A program made the translations under genes and the position numbers. This document shows positions 11,161 to 23,200 of a stretch of DNA of 64,000 bases, in pieces. Source of the DNA: Paralichthys olivaceus (Eukaryota; Chordata; Actinopteri; Pleuronectiformes; Paralichthyidae); assembly GCF_024713975.1 (NCBI RefSeq), contig NC_091113.1, forward strand, positions 12,102,501 to 12,166,500. The letters are read 5' to 3'. Numbering within the stretch: the first letter of the stretch is position 1; each line of letters opens with the position of its first letter. The notes below the pieces were generated by a model. It saw only the letters and a program-made list of their open reading frames with translations. It made no database searches and had not been told where the DNA came from.

Positions 11161-14100
11161 AAGTTATTAAAATCCATTAAAATGTCTGCACATTTCTTTT
11201 ACCGTGCCTCCTGGAGAATAAGGCGGTTTTGGTAAGTGACTGTAAACTGTGCTTTATGTCACATTCTCATGTGTTTGGCTGGTGTTTAGTTTGTTTTTTC
11301 TTGATCCACCACTCTCAGTTCCTCGTAATCTGAAAACCCAAGTTTGATTTGCTCTGATAAAGGAATACAAACACTTCCAAATTAAATAAAAGGAAATAGA
11401 TATTTTTGCTTTCATTTCCAGTCAGGTAAACATTCTTATTTTAAACTGTGAATTTTCCATCATGGTGACATTCATATTCCCGTATGTGCCGTGGCAGGTA
11501 GAGGCAAATGACAGGTACAGTAGCCACACCTATTCTGCTAAGTGACTTTTCAATTGATGGTTTCAAAGCTGCCTAAACAAAGAGGTGATTGTGAGCCAGG
11601 CTGTGTGGGGCTATGCGAAAAATCCTGGTGCTTTTTCTGTTCCACAGACAGGCTCTGTCAGTTAATCCCATACAAATAGATCCTTTGCATGGATCAATTC
11701 TGAGCTGATCCTCATAAAAATCTATGAGTCTATAAATCATCTCCATGAGTCATCTGTGGCAATGCCCTGAGGACTGTGCACGTACAAACTGCAGATGAAA
11801 GTTATGACAAAAGCCACAACATGAATACATATGTATCCATCGCTCTATCTCAAGAAGACCAATAACAAACTGCAACAGTTGCTGGAACCATTTCCTATGT
11901 GTCCGCATTGGGTTAAACATGTCTTTAAACATCAGTTAATCAACTACATGTGCCCAGTGAGCCGCATCCACAGACAGCTTAAAATAAGCTGCTGCACCAG
12001 AAGAGTCCCAACAACTGTGAGACCCTGATGTGAGTCAACAGAGGCACACGCCACCAGGGAAACATCTCACCCCCATGCCCAGTTAAGTTCTCCAAGCTGG
12101 AAAACATGAAATCATTTGTCTGAGGAAACCCCAGACTGCAATCACAATCTAGCTAAAGCGAGGAATCCTCTTTAAAGTACATCAAAATAGATCCAAATTA
12201 GAAAGGATACATATGTGAACACTCAAATATCAAAAGTAAGAAAAGAAAAGAAATTCAGTATCCTTACTTGTGAAGATAAATGAAAAACAAATGAGTAAAA
12301 TGCATTATTCAAATGGATGACATCATGATTTAGAACAAAAAACTTGAACGACTAAAAGAAACTCTAAATATAATAAGGAACCAAAATATCTATTGTAATC
12401 ATTCATGAATTCATTCCATAGTTCACTTCAATAATGGATCATATGTTCAGTTCCATCATATAGTGAGAAATGTAATCTTTCCAAGATCACACTGAACCTA
12501 ATTGTGTTATAGTCAATTAATAATAAGTTAAAAAGATGAAAAACCACAATAAGGGAAACAATATTAGAAAGAAATCACACTGATTATATTTCTCACACAA
12601 GCTCGATCTCATGATAGAAACACACAGTTTTCAGACAGCATTCTCTCTTTATTTAAATGAGACGTAACAACGCTGTGATGAATGTGGCTGTCAGAGGATT
12701 CATCATCTGTGTCAGTGAAATAGACGCCTGCTGAACGATGTGATGGAACACATTGCATTAGGGGGGTTATTTGATTCTGCCGGTACGTCCTGTACCTGCC
12801 CTACTTAATCAATGCCGACTCAAAGAGGTGATTATGAGGACCTTGGATCCTATGAACAGGATGCTCATAGCATATATATCTGCACAGAGTGTACAGTAAT
12901 TACTCGCCTATGGAACAGTTCAGCTATGCTGTTCACTCTCAGCAGAGAGGAAACTTGAAAGACCTGACAATTATCATGTATGTGAGTGTGAAACTTGAGT
13001 CTCTGTGCCATTGCAACCAAATCACAGGGTTGAAACGCAGGAGGAATTGTTACCGGAATATATGGAGCAGATAACGAAGTGAAAAACAATTGTCTCTGCT
13101 CAGACAGATTCACAGCCGCTGCGCAGCCTTCAGGGCCGAAACATGCGTGTGGGCTTCCTCCTGCTGGTGCCGCTGCAACTTTAGCCAATGTTTGAATTGT
13201 ATTCAGTGCCAACAAATTAGAGAGTATGGGCGACTGAACGGGCCAGAAATATATATTTGATTATTGTAACATTTGAGTCCCCTGAATCATCCGGAGGCTC
13301 TAAAAATAACCCTCGAGGAGCGCAGTGGATCACAGCATTCAGAGCATATAGAGCATCCTTTGAGATGTACTGGTGAGTTAAAGGAAAATTAAGAGTCACA
13401 TGTTCCAGAAAGTGATGTTAAAGATAGGTGTGGACTGGTTTAGAAACAGGTTCCATTGATGTAATGCAAGCAACACCCATGGTGAAAACCTTTCCTTTTA
13501 AAGGTTTACAATATTTAATATTGTTTCGCAACAGTAGACACAGGAGCGGTACTGATTTCCACCTGATTACTTGTGAAAGAAGGGTGACTGGGTCGACTGA
13601 TACCACACTGGTTCTGGTTGTGCATTGATGTTGTCACTGATTCGTCTTTACTCCTCCCCCCACCTCTCTGCAGTGGCTGTGTGTATCGAACCCCTCCCTG
13701 CCCTGCAATCTGAGCCATAGATAACACATTAGGGTCTTTCTCCCTTTGACTGATTTCCCCCTATTGACTGATAATAATAATTAGTTTAAAAATGGTGGCA
13801 CATAAATGCAAAATATTTTGGCATCATTTTTTAACAAATGGATGAAGTGGAGCTGTGTTGTCCATCTTTATATGAAGTCATTTGTGTGAGCTAGTAATTG
13901 TGTGACTGAGTCCATGAAAGACTTTCAGTGTTTTGCTCCTACAGACAGTGAGGCAGATCTCATGCACCTGCACACGTGCCTCTCAGATGGACAAAAATTC
14001 TGAAAATGGGGAAAACCTCACGTGGCTTCAGACTCAGGTGCTGACATCTTCTCAGGACATAAACAAAACTGGACAGTGACCTTTTACATCATAACACTGT

Positions 14101-15840
14101 GTGTGTTTGTGTGTATAATATCTTGGCATCACTTCAGACGAGGACTCTGCATCCACATCCATCTGATGAGTGGCTGGGATAACCCCCTCTGACTCTGGCC
14201 CTCTCATGCAGTCCTCACTTTGAAGACACACCTGCTCGCTCCCACAACATGCACACCTTTATTTAGTCACATACACACATGAACACACACACAGCTCTCC
14301 ACACCAGTTGCTGATAAGGGATATTGCCGCCAGATGACAAGTGTCAAGTGACCGCACGTGCAATACAGTTTTGGTTATGGGAATTATGGAGGCATCACAT
14401 ACCAGGAAGGAGCAGCTGATATTGTGATATTGTTAGACTGGTACATCAAATCAAACCTTTACACATTTACCTTTATTATACTTCTACCATGTTAATTAAA
14501 TCTAACATTCTGGGAACTTATTCAGTAATTTGCCAAGAGTAAGAGAAACCATAAGCTAATTGGAATGTAATTACTGGTTGCTGTGGAATTAATGACGTTC
14601 CACTCACCCCCACCTTTCCCTCTGTGTATTATCCTTTTCCCGTCCTTGGTGGTTATTCCCCAGTCTTTTTGTAAGTGGGCGTGGTTAGTGGCTCGTGGCA
14701 ATTCACCTGCATGCCTGGATCTCAACTCCTCAGCCGCTCACACACACGCAGTCCATGTGCACTGTCACAATATATTGGGTGGCTGATGGCAATATATAGA
14801 AAATGTGCGTGAATGCTGCAAGTAAATAATAAGCCGTGATACAATACGATATGCTATGAAGCAATACAATAAGATATGATATGCTCCACTACAAAATTAT
14901 ACGATTTAAGAAACTATATTAATCCTTCAAGGGGGAAACTGAAAGTTTCATAAAGGACAACAAGCCAGAAAACATCATACACCTCTCTATTCCATTCAAG
15001 ATATACGTGAAAAGCCTGAAAAGTCTGTCACCAAAACTGTTTTCTATGTTGACACATTCTCAGAGGGGCTGGGGGGTGGATTTTGTGTCCTTTAGCCTTG
15101 CTTGATGTATTTCCTGAGAATCTCAAATTGTTCCTTATATTGCATTATTACCTTGAAATCTGAGATTTTATTATAATTGATAAAAAAATTATTGTTGCGG
15201 TGGGGACTGTTCAGCCTTAGAGAAAGTATATCAAGTATCTGTAAAGTGGGAAAACATAGGCTATATGTCAAATTATTCCAATTGACATACATGAGGGTTC
15301 CAGGAAGGTTTCTATCTGAAGGATACTTGGCTGAGAAAATATTCAGAGCTTCTGTCCCCAACCGCCAGTTTTCGGTGATGCACCTCGATAGCAGTCACAA
15401 TAACCCCGCAGCTTCACATGAAGGTATGCACTGAGGTAAAGATAGATTACAGCACCACTGCCCTGCTAAAAAAACATTGAAGATCTACTTAACCAGCTTT
15501 TCCAGCCGGAACCAGCTCAGACATAACAAAAGCAGAGACCAGCTAGTCAGCAGCATCTGAGTAGCTGATGCACACTGTTCTTTCCAGCAATGAGGACATA
15601 CATATATGTTATATAAACAGTGCCACAGGCATTAACACACAATCTTTTTTGGTTTGCACATGTTTCTACCGTAGGCTATTCATCTGGGACTTTTTCCAGA
15701 TTTACTGCATTCCCCCCTGCAATCTGTGATGAACACTGTGTGTGTGCAATAAAACCTCCCACACTCACAGTACAGATGCTTGTGTAGGACACACCTCTTT
15801 GGATGCTGCAGGCATCAGGTGTCTTACGACCGCCTCCTCC
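11161..15840. other. gene-poor spacer upstream of noxo1
   Basis: No multi-exon gene could be built on either strand. Short open stretches occur (for example minus 12865-13215) but lack splice signals or recognisable domains. An old repeat tail of the TTAATCCTTCAAGGGGGAAA type lies near 14920-14950. Distal regulatory elements for noxo1 may be here but cannot be recognised by eye. Confidence 0.5.
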
Positions 15841-15842
15841 AG

Positions 15843-15880
15843 CCCCGCCCCCTCTCTGTGAAGCATATATTAACCGCAGG
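15843..15880 (+). promoter_or_regulatory. noxo1 core promoter candidate
   Basis: A GC box (CCCCGCCCCC, 15843-15852) is followed about 10 bases later by a TATA-like CATATATTAA (15864-15873), about 90 bases before the noxo1 start codon. That spacing would give a short 5' UTR of roughly 60-70 bases. Start site inferred. Confidence 0.5.
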
Positions 15881-15960
15881 AGGCTGCAGGTTGACAGGAG
15901 ATCAGTGGTCTAGTAAAAAAACCTCTTCATCCTGCAAGCTGAGACCAGAACACTCACACG

Positions 15961-18722
15961 ATGACTGGGGATCAGCGCTTTGTATTCAGTGCCCGCATCA
16001 TCGGAGCCGTCCACAGGGACACACCAAAACTCAAGGTGAGTTAAATAATAATTTATTTTATTTCAGCTGATAATTTCATAATGAATCTGTTACAATTTGA
16101 TACAAATCTTTTTTTTTGGAACTCCACAGATGTTCATGATATCTGTGCTGTGGTCTGATGAGGCTGAGGTGATAATCTACAGATCTTTCCAGGATTTCAA
16201 GACATTTCATGTAAGAAAAATCAACAAGTCAAAAGTAGTTAATGTATTGTAGTATATAATATTAGTATTAGTATTATATGAATATGTATTTTACCTTTTT
16301 TTCCACAGAGGCAGCTGAAAAAGAGATTCCCTCACATGAACCCTTTTCGGAAAAACGACAGAGTGATCCCCAAATTTCGAGGTAAGGTTATTAGTTTTAA
16401 AAATTAATTTATTACAAGTATCTGCTGAGGCCCAATCATCTCCCTCATCACCTTAAGACTCTTAATCTGCCATGATTTGGCCTTATAGCATCCTGATGTG
16501 ATGTGTCTTTATTTTTGCTGTGAGAAAAAGTATGCAAAGATTTAGAAGTCTTAAAAAAAATATTTAGTTATTAAAAAGAGAATGCTTTGAAAATATACAG
16601 TTGGGAAGTTCATCTCTCTCACAGCAAATGCATTTATTTTAAACCTTTTTTTTCCTTTCTCCAGCAAAGGCCAGGAGGAGCAGCCTGCAGCAGAAAGGTT
16701 CCAGGCGATCTATCCAGCGCATGACGTTTTTGGAGAGTTACTGTGACAAACTGCTCAAGTGTGACCAAACTGTGACTCAGAGCTCAGAGGTCATCCAGTT
16801 CTTCATGCCCAAAGACCATGACCTGCAGCCTGAATTCACCAAGAGCAGGTAGCTTGTGCTGCAGTGCAGGTTTCATATTCAGTTTAACTGCATTCCAGGA
16901 TCTCCTGATTATCACATAATAGATTGTTCTGAAGTGACTGAAGGTGCCCCCTCTCTCACACAGTGTCATGATCCTGCTGTCTGATGATCTGCCTGACGGA
17001 TCCGGTAGTGGAGGAGGTGATGCCACTCGCCAGCATGCAGACAGTATCACCCACCCGCTAGTCACCCAAACGTACCGCTGTGTGGCCGCCTACGAGACAA
17101 AGGACACCAAGAATAAACCATTCAAGGTCGCTGTGGATGAGAAGCTGGATGTACTGATCAGAGACCCTGCAGGTGAGTGATTGAACTGAAAATCCATTTT
17201 ATTAAGGCATCTTATTATCCGGTATCAAACATTCTTGTCTGAACTGTGAGCTTCTACCTGTCTCTCTTCAGGCTGGTGGCTGGTGGAAAATGAGGAGAAG
17301 CGCCTGGCTTGGTTTCCTGCTCCCTATCTGGACCTTTGGGAAGCGGAGGATGATGATGATGTTGACAATGCCAGATTCCAGCTGGGAGGTGAGATATTGA
17401 CTGTGTAACTCTCTATGGCTGGAGGCAGGGTGACATACTTAACTACTACTTATACATAACATACTCTACATACATTTAGAAGTATGTCACGCAACTGCTT
17501 CTCAGCATTTGAGAAATTAACACTTTAAGTACTTGACATATCCCCATGAGATCTTGTTACAAAGAGCCGACAGTAAGGAGAACTTTTTAACCATTGAAAG
17601 TATCTTGTTTTTCTTCTCCTCCATCAAACATCTATGCTCTGTCTTTTCTAAAGACAATTTGTGTGTTTGTCCTCATTCAATAAAGACTGTGGCAGGTTTT
17701 TTTTTAAAACTACAATTTGTGACTTTTAGGTTCCCTGTATTGTGCGGTGAAGAATTACTCCACTAAGAAGGATGATGAGGTGTCTGTGCCCATTGGCTCT
17801 GTGGTGGAGGTGCTGAGGAAGTCTGACAATGGCTGGTGGCTCATCAGGTATCCCTACGATTTTGTCTGTCATTGCAACAATTCACTAGGACACATTGAAA
17901 AAAGTTGACAAAACATCTCAATGTCTTTTTATTTTCTATACAGCTGACGTACAATGCAATCAATTAATTCCCACAACAATGAAGTTGTTGTTTAGTCCAC
18001 AGACCATTACATTATGGTTTAGGGTTCATAATTAATTCTCTTTTCCTTACAATCCTCTGTCCAGATTCAATGGCAAGGCAGGTTACATCCCCTCCATGTA
18101 CCTGAAGCCATACAACAACCCACGTAGAGGCCTTTTCAACCTGCAGAGAAAGCTGCACAGCTCCACTCTAAGCCTGGCAACCAGCAGTGAGCCTCAGGCC
18201 TCTTATTCACCCAGCACCGACCCAGAATGGGTTTCTGCACGTCAGTACAGAGGTGAGACCCCTGCACATGGGCGGTTCCACAAGGCCCAATCTCTGGATG
18301 TCCTCTCTGAGACCTTGTCACAGTCACAGACAGAGAGGGACGCCTTGACCTCAGACGGGCGCATGCGCAACATGAGCAACGCCAGCACCGACTCCAGCCT
18401 CTCCGACTTCTCCTCGAGCAGCGGATCCAGCCTCTCGGACAGCTCCACTAGCCACATTGCAGCCTCACAGCAGCCTAACAGAGAGGACAGTGGGCACAGT
18501 AGCCCTGAGCTCAGCCTGTCAGATGGCCGCAGCTTCAGCATTAGCTCTGAGGGCTCTGGATCGATTGGTTCCAACGACAGCGAGGGAGGTCCGAGGGTCC
18601 CGCCCAGACCCAAGACTGAAGAGATCCTAACCCGCTGCACCACCATGACCCGCAAAGCAGCCCTGGCCTCCCAGAACCAGCTCAGAATTCAGCCACAGGC
18701 CAATCAAAGCTGCTGTCGCTGA
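15961..18722 (+). CDS. noxo1: NADPH oxidase organizer 1
   Basis: Cytosolic organizer that recruits NOXA1 and activates NOX1/NOX3-type oxidases at membranes. Eight exons: 15961-16035, 16130-16210, 16309-16381, 16665-16848, 16964-17172, 17272-17388, 17730-17847 and 18065-18722, giving 504 aa. Domains: PX about 5-130, with the lipid-site RSF in [15 protein letters not shown]3-A about 173-230 ([10 protein letters not shown] ... [20 protein letters not shown]); SH3-B about 248-302 ([20 protein letters not shown]); Ser-rich linker about 390-459; proline motif VPPRP at 464-468 followed by [17 protein letters not shown]3-A matches NOXO1 better than p47phox, and no p47-type Arg/Ser autoinhibitory segment is present, as in NOXO1. 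It is longer than human NOXO1 (about 370 aa) because of the Ser-rich linker. Teleosts carry two noxo1 copies; which one this is cannot be told. Confidence 0.95.
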
Positions 18723-19134
18723 CAGTTTACAAAACAAATACTGATATATCTATCTATCTCCTGTTTATTGAAACATTTTTGATTTTAAAATGTATTAATG
18801 TAAAATACTTTCCCTTTTCAGCCCCACACACCTCTCCATGGGTCTGTCAGTCAGATGTGCAGCACTGTTTGCACCTATATTTTAGATCCCTGTTATTTTA
18901 TCTAAAAACAGAATGATCAAATAGAGCATGTTGGGAATATTTAACTTAAGCATTTGAATAATGTAGCTTCAGTGAAGCACTGTAAGGAACAAGTAAAAAA
19001 ATGTATTTGACATTGTTAAACAGTAGTTGAAAAATATTTTTTCTATCTTTAAAAAAAAGATCAATCAATGTGATGGAGTTGAAGAGATTACATATTTACA
19101 CATTATATTGTTTCCTTTTTTTGTCTTTATCAAC

Positions 19135-19140
19135 AATAAA
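19135..19140 (+). promoter_or_regulatory. noxo1 polyadenylation signal candidate
   Basis: AATAAA about 410 bases after the noxo1 stop, the first canonical hexamer downstream. Another AATAAA follows near 19203. Confidence 0.5.
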
Positions 19141-19589
19141 AAATAAACTATATCATACACCCTCTCTCTGATGTACTGTATCATCCCTAACAATAACTAA
19201 ACAATAAAAGTTTGTATGCTGCTCATAATTACTCGCTCATCCTAATTCCCTGCTGATGGACTTGAGGACCTTCTGCAGAGCAGCCTTGTAAACTGCATCT
19301 GTGAGGAGTTTGACAAGTGAAGTTTTTTTAATCAACTTCCAAATGTGTTGGGTGTGGTGAAGAAGCTGTACGGTATGTTCTGCATCACAGTCTGTAAGAG
19401 TTCACAGTTCAGCCTCACAACATGTATGTCTGACACTAAATAGGTTGATAAAATCTAAATTGCATTAAAATGTATTCAAGAGTATTTTATGAATGTAGAA
19501 TCCATGGGGGGGGGGGTTCTGATTTTTAATTTCCATAAAGTTCATGCATCCATCAGCTACGCAGCTCATCCTTTGATGATCGACAACCA

Positions 19590-19768
19590 ACAGCCATTCA
19601 GACTCACATCCTATGAGCAATATAAAGACTCCATTAAACCTAAACTGCATGTGTTTGGACTGTGGGAGGAAGCCGTGGTAGATATTCAGAGAGAACGCAT
19701 GCAAACATGCCAACTCCACAAAGAAAGGCTCCTTTGAACCTAGAACTTTATTGCCTTGAGGTGACACA
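19590..19768 (+). repeat. second copy of the 'GGACTGTGGGAGGAAGCC' fish repeat
   Basis: Landmarks CATTCAGACTCACATCCTAT, TGCATGTGTTTGGACTGTGG, GAGGAAGCCGTGG, GAGAACGCATGCAAACATGC, CAACTCCACAAAGAAAGG and TTGCCTTGAGGTGACACAGC occur in canonical order. Better preserved than the copy near 7 kb. Confidence 0.8.
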
Positions 19769-19920
19769 GCAGCTGCGGATCAGGAGGGAGAGCAGGTCGT
19801 CCACTAACCCGAGGGTTGGCAGTTCCATCCCAGTGGCAAAAACTGTACCGTGAAGTGTGTTGAGTGGTCAAGACTAGAAAAATGCTACATATATGAATAC
19901 AGCGCATTTACCACTCGCCA
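19769..19920 (+). repeat. truncated tRNA-type SINE relic
   Basis: Starts with GGAGAGCAGGTCGTCCACTA and a Pol III B-box-like GGTTGGCAGTTCCATCCC, then jumps to a tail TTGAGTGGTCAAGACTAGAA ... GCGCATTTACCA. Both are typical parts of a percomorph tRNA-derived SINE. The middle is missing, so this is an internally deleted copy, directly abutting the previous repeat. Confidence 0.65.
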
Positions 19921-20932
19921 CAAATCACTGCAGCACTGGGCTGCCAGTCACAGTCAGAGAGACAGATCTTATCTGTTCATAAAATGAATCAATTGCTACA
20001 ATATTTGATGCCATTTTCAGACTCCACAGCGATGCCTTGATGATGTCAAATGATCAGAAAATATGTTTTCAATCAATAAAAGATTAAGCTCATGCATATC
20101 TACAGTCTTATATAGGAAGCAGAGATACCTGGAAAAATGCATTTTTGAATTATCAATGATGGCTTTTTCTTACTTTTTGGATCACTGATCACATCATATA
20201 TGAACTTGGGAAATGTGTTTTTTAGACTTTATTTTTGTTGAACTAGACCTTTGACCGAGCAGCTCCAAATGTTAATAATTTGAGATGCACTCTCAAGTAT
20301 TATTCCCACCAATGATGAAAGTCTCTCTGTGTGTATTATGTAAGTTATTTCGTCCATGTTCACACATACAAACACGCAGACCGCAGACAAAGCTGAAGTA
20401 ATGCCAGTAATGACAGGATGACGAACAATTTGTTAGAGGAGCTGTCATTCACAAGCACTGATACTTGAACTACACTGACAGGAGGTAATTCTATCCTGTG
20501 AAGGTTATAAATATGCCATAGCCAAAATACTTTGATGTAACAGAGTATGTTCCTCTTTTCATATTAGGTCAGGGGAAATGTGAAAGCAGCACTCAGCTAC
20601 ATGTTATGAGCGCAAGGTGTGCCTCTTACATACACACACTCACACACAGCTGTGTTTTTACAACTAAGATGAAGTTACATTGACTTTCTATTATACATTT
20701 ATTATATCATAATTAAACTGACATCATGACAGATCTAAAAATGATACGGGGACTTTTTTGTCACGATAGTAAAGAATCTCCTTTAATTTGTCTGTGCAAA
20801 AGGTTAAGGTCCCCACAACAAGAGTAAAACCTACACCACACTGAGTCATTTGAAAAGACAGAAATGTTTACAGTGCCAATTCTGGCTGGTTTCAGAAAAT
20901 TCCTGTTTAAATTAGCTCACATGAGCACATTT

Positions 20933-20934
<2 letters not shown>

Positions 20935-20989
<55 letters not shown>

Positions 20990-20992
20990 CAC
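20935..20992. repeat. (CA)n microsatellite
   Basis: About 28 CA units with one AAA interruption near 20973. Confidence 0.95.
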
Positions 20993-22199
20993 TGATTGAA
21001 AAGAGTGTGCCGTTTCCCTATAACCATTATTCTCTTCCCAGCACAGTTCTGAGCAATAATTTACCTGCAAGTTCCTTGTCTGTAATATCAATAAATCCTA
21101 TCTTGTAGGTGATGACTGTCCCTTCTTAAGTAAATACTGAGTTACTGGGATTATTAATTGTGGCATATTTCCTTTTGCAAAATACTGAGTGGTTGTCTTA
21201 ACTTTTACAACCTCAAATTTTAAGACAGTTTGAAGTGACAGGCAGTGAAAAAAACTATTTGCACTCTAGTTATCAGCCAATTGATGAAGTCAGGGAAAGC
21301 TATTTGACCAGAAGATGAATCACACTGTTCTGCTCAGAGGGAGGAAAAGCATAAGAAACCTCCATTTATGTGTTTATCAGTTATTAACCCAAATGTCATG
21401 AAGCGTAACTGAAGAGTTAAAGTAAATGCACATATCTGAAACTGATTGTGTCCCAAGTGGCAACTGGTGCAGCAGACAGAGACAGGAAGTGGCATATTAA
21501 CTCCACTGCGAAGGTCCCACTCTGATACTCCCAGCTCTTATTCCCACAGGCTCTCTTGAAACCTTCATCTGTGTCTTCTGCAGGTGTGTCACCGCTTTTG
21601 CACTGGGAGATATTTGTTTTCGTGTGTTAGAAGCGGAGTTAATCATGGGAGTTCAGTTTAGGTAAACAGCTGCATAATAGATGCTTCAGGGCTGATCTGA
21701 GGCAACTGAACCTGACCTACATGGAGATAGGGTGTCGGCCACCTGAACCTACATAGGGAGCTGGTTCATCAAGTGGAGCTGAAAGCTCCAACGCCCATTC
21801 AACTATTGGCACCCCAAGTAAAAAGACATTTTTGTCTGTCAGGATAATTAATACAAGAAGCTCTTTAGAGATGTGGTGGGGCTTGGCCTGTAAGGGCTTT
21901 TTATGCAAGGAGAAGGATTTTAAACTGGATTTAACTGGGAGCCAATACAGGGAAATGAATGATATGATAACAATGGCATAAGACTCCAGAAGAAATGTCA
22001 GGAGATTATCAAAGTAAGCACCACCTCTACACAGCCTCACAGCTGCAGCTCAGTTAAATGAAATGAAACAAGGGAGAGAAAAGGCAAAATCAGAGTATAA
22101 GTTAATTATTACCTGTGAATCAGATATGAAAAGATTCTTTGCATTCCCCTTCATGAATAATTATTAAGATCACAAAAGAACACCTGATTATATTTTCTT

Positions 22200-22312
22200 T
22201 TACCCACACGAACACTGAGAACATACAGAGAGACCCCAGCTGAACCAGGTTTCAGACCAGCAACCTTCTCGCTACGAGGCAACAGTGCACCATAGCACTG
22301 TACCGCCTCGCA
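22200..22312 (+). repeat. 3' part of the 'GTGGGAGG' fish repeat
   Basis: Shows AACACTGAGAACATACAGAG, then CCAGCAACCTTCTCGCTACG, AGGCAACAGTGCACCATAGC and ACTGTACCGCCTCG, the terminal portion of the same family as the copies at 7 kb and 19.6 kb. Confidence 0.7.
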
Positions 22313-23034
22313 AATATATATGGAACACATTTTCTCTTCAAGGCTTCTGTAAAATACAGCATCATGCCTGAAGTAGAGTCTTTATCTTGTGTTACCAGAG
22401 GCCACAAGGATGAGCTGCACAAAACAGTCCAAAATGTTTTTGATGTTATTTTCTTCAACCTGACGTGGTCTCTGCATCTCGTTCCGCTTGGGTAATGCTC
22501 AAATACAGACTGTGTTCACACAGCAGCCATTTTCCTCTGATATCATCTCAAGGGTGAGATGCTCAGATACTGTTATGAACAGAATAATGTAATGCTGCTC
22601 TGGTCCAGGTGCTTCCCAGCTGTAAATAAAGAGACAATGGATAACTAAAATCTGGAGGCGAATAGTAACATGTAGAGTAACATAAGACTTCAACTACATC
22701 AGAGCTAATGTTACTTTTAATAAGATGAATAAGAATTAGACATAGCTAGACTGCTTGAGTTGTAAAATCACCAAAATGTTCGAATTGCAAGAGAGAAAGT
22801 AATAAACATCATCTGTTATACAATCATTTCTTAGGTTAAGTTTAGAATGTACAGTTTAGATTTTCTTAAATGGTAAACATGGAAGTGAATGCGTGGGTCG
22901 ACGAGACACAGGCTCAGGGGCCTCAAGGCGTCAGGGGCTGAGTGACTGTTTAGATTTAATGTTGGAAAGTCAGTCAAACACCGACAAAGACACATAAAAG
23001 AAGTGAAGCTCTTGAATTTCATTGTCTCTCCAAG

Positions 23035-23200
23035 ATGACGTGGGAATTTTTCTGCTGTATTCTCACACGAGCTCAGTCTGATGTTATGTTTTATGAGCGG
23101 AATTTCCAAAACATGTGTGGAGCAACTGGTTGTAGACGTTTGCATCAAAGCTTCTCTGGAGAATTTCAGCAGAACGCCTGGAGGTAAGTGCAGGTCTGAA
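23035..23200 (+). repeat. copy 1 of a three-copy dispersed repeat ('GCTGTATTCTCACA' family)
   Basis: Shares TCTGCTGTATTCTCACACGA, GAGCTCAGTCTGATGTT, TAGACGTTTGCATC and TCTCTGGAGAATTTCAGCAG with stretches near 47.9 kb and 55.6 kb in the same orientation. Family name unknown to me. Confidence 0.5.

Noticed and set aside
12865..13215. Minus-strand 116-codon frame with Ala/Gly-rich part (TLAKVAAAPAGGSPHACFG)
   Set aside because: No homology recognised, no splice signals, and the composition changes abruptly within it.
18242..18655. Antisense 137-codon frame across the last noxo1 exon
   Set aside because: A shadow of the Ser-rich coding sequence (Ser codons read as Leu/Arg/Glu on the other strand).
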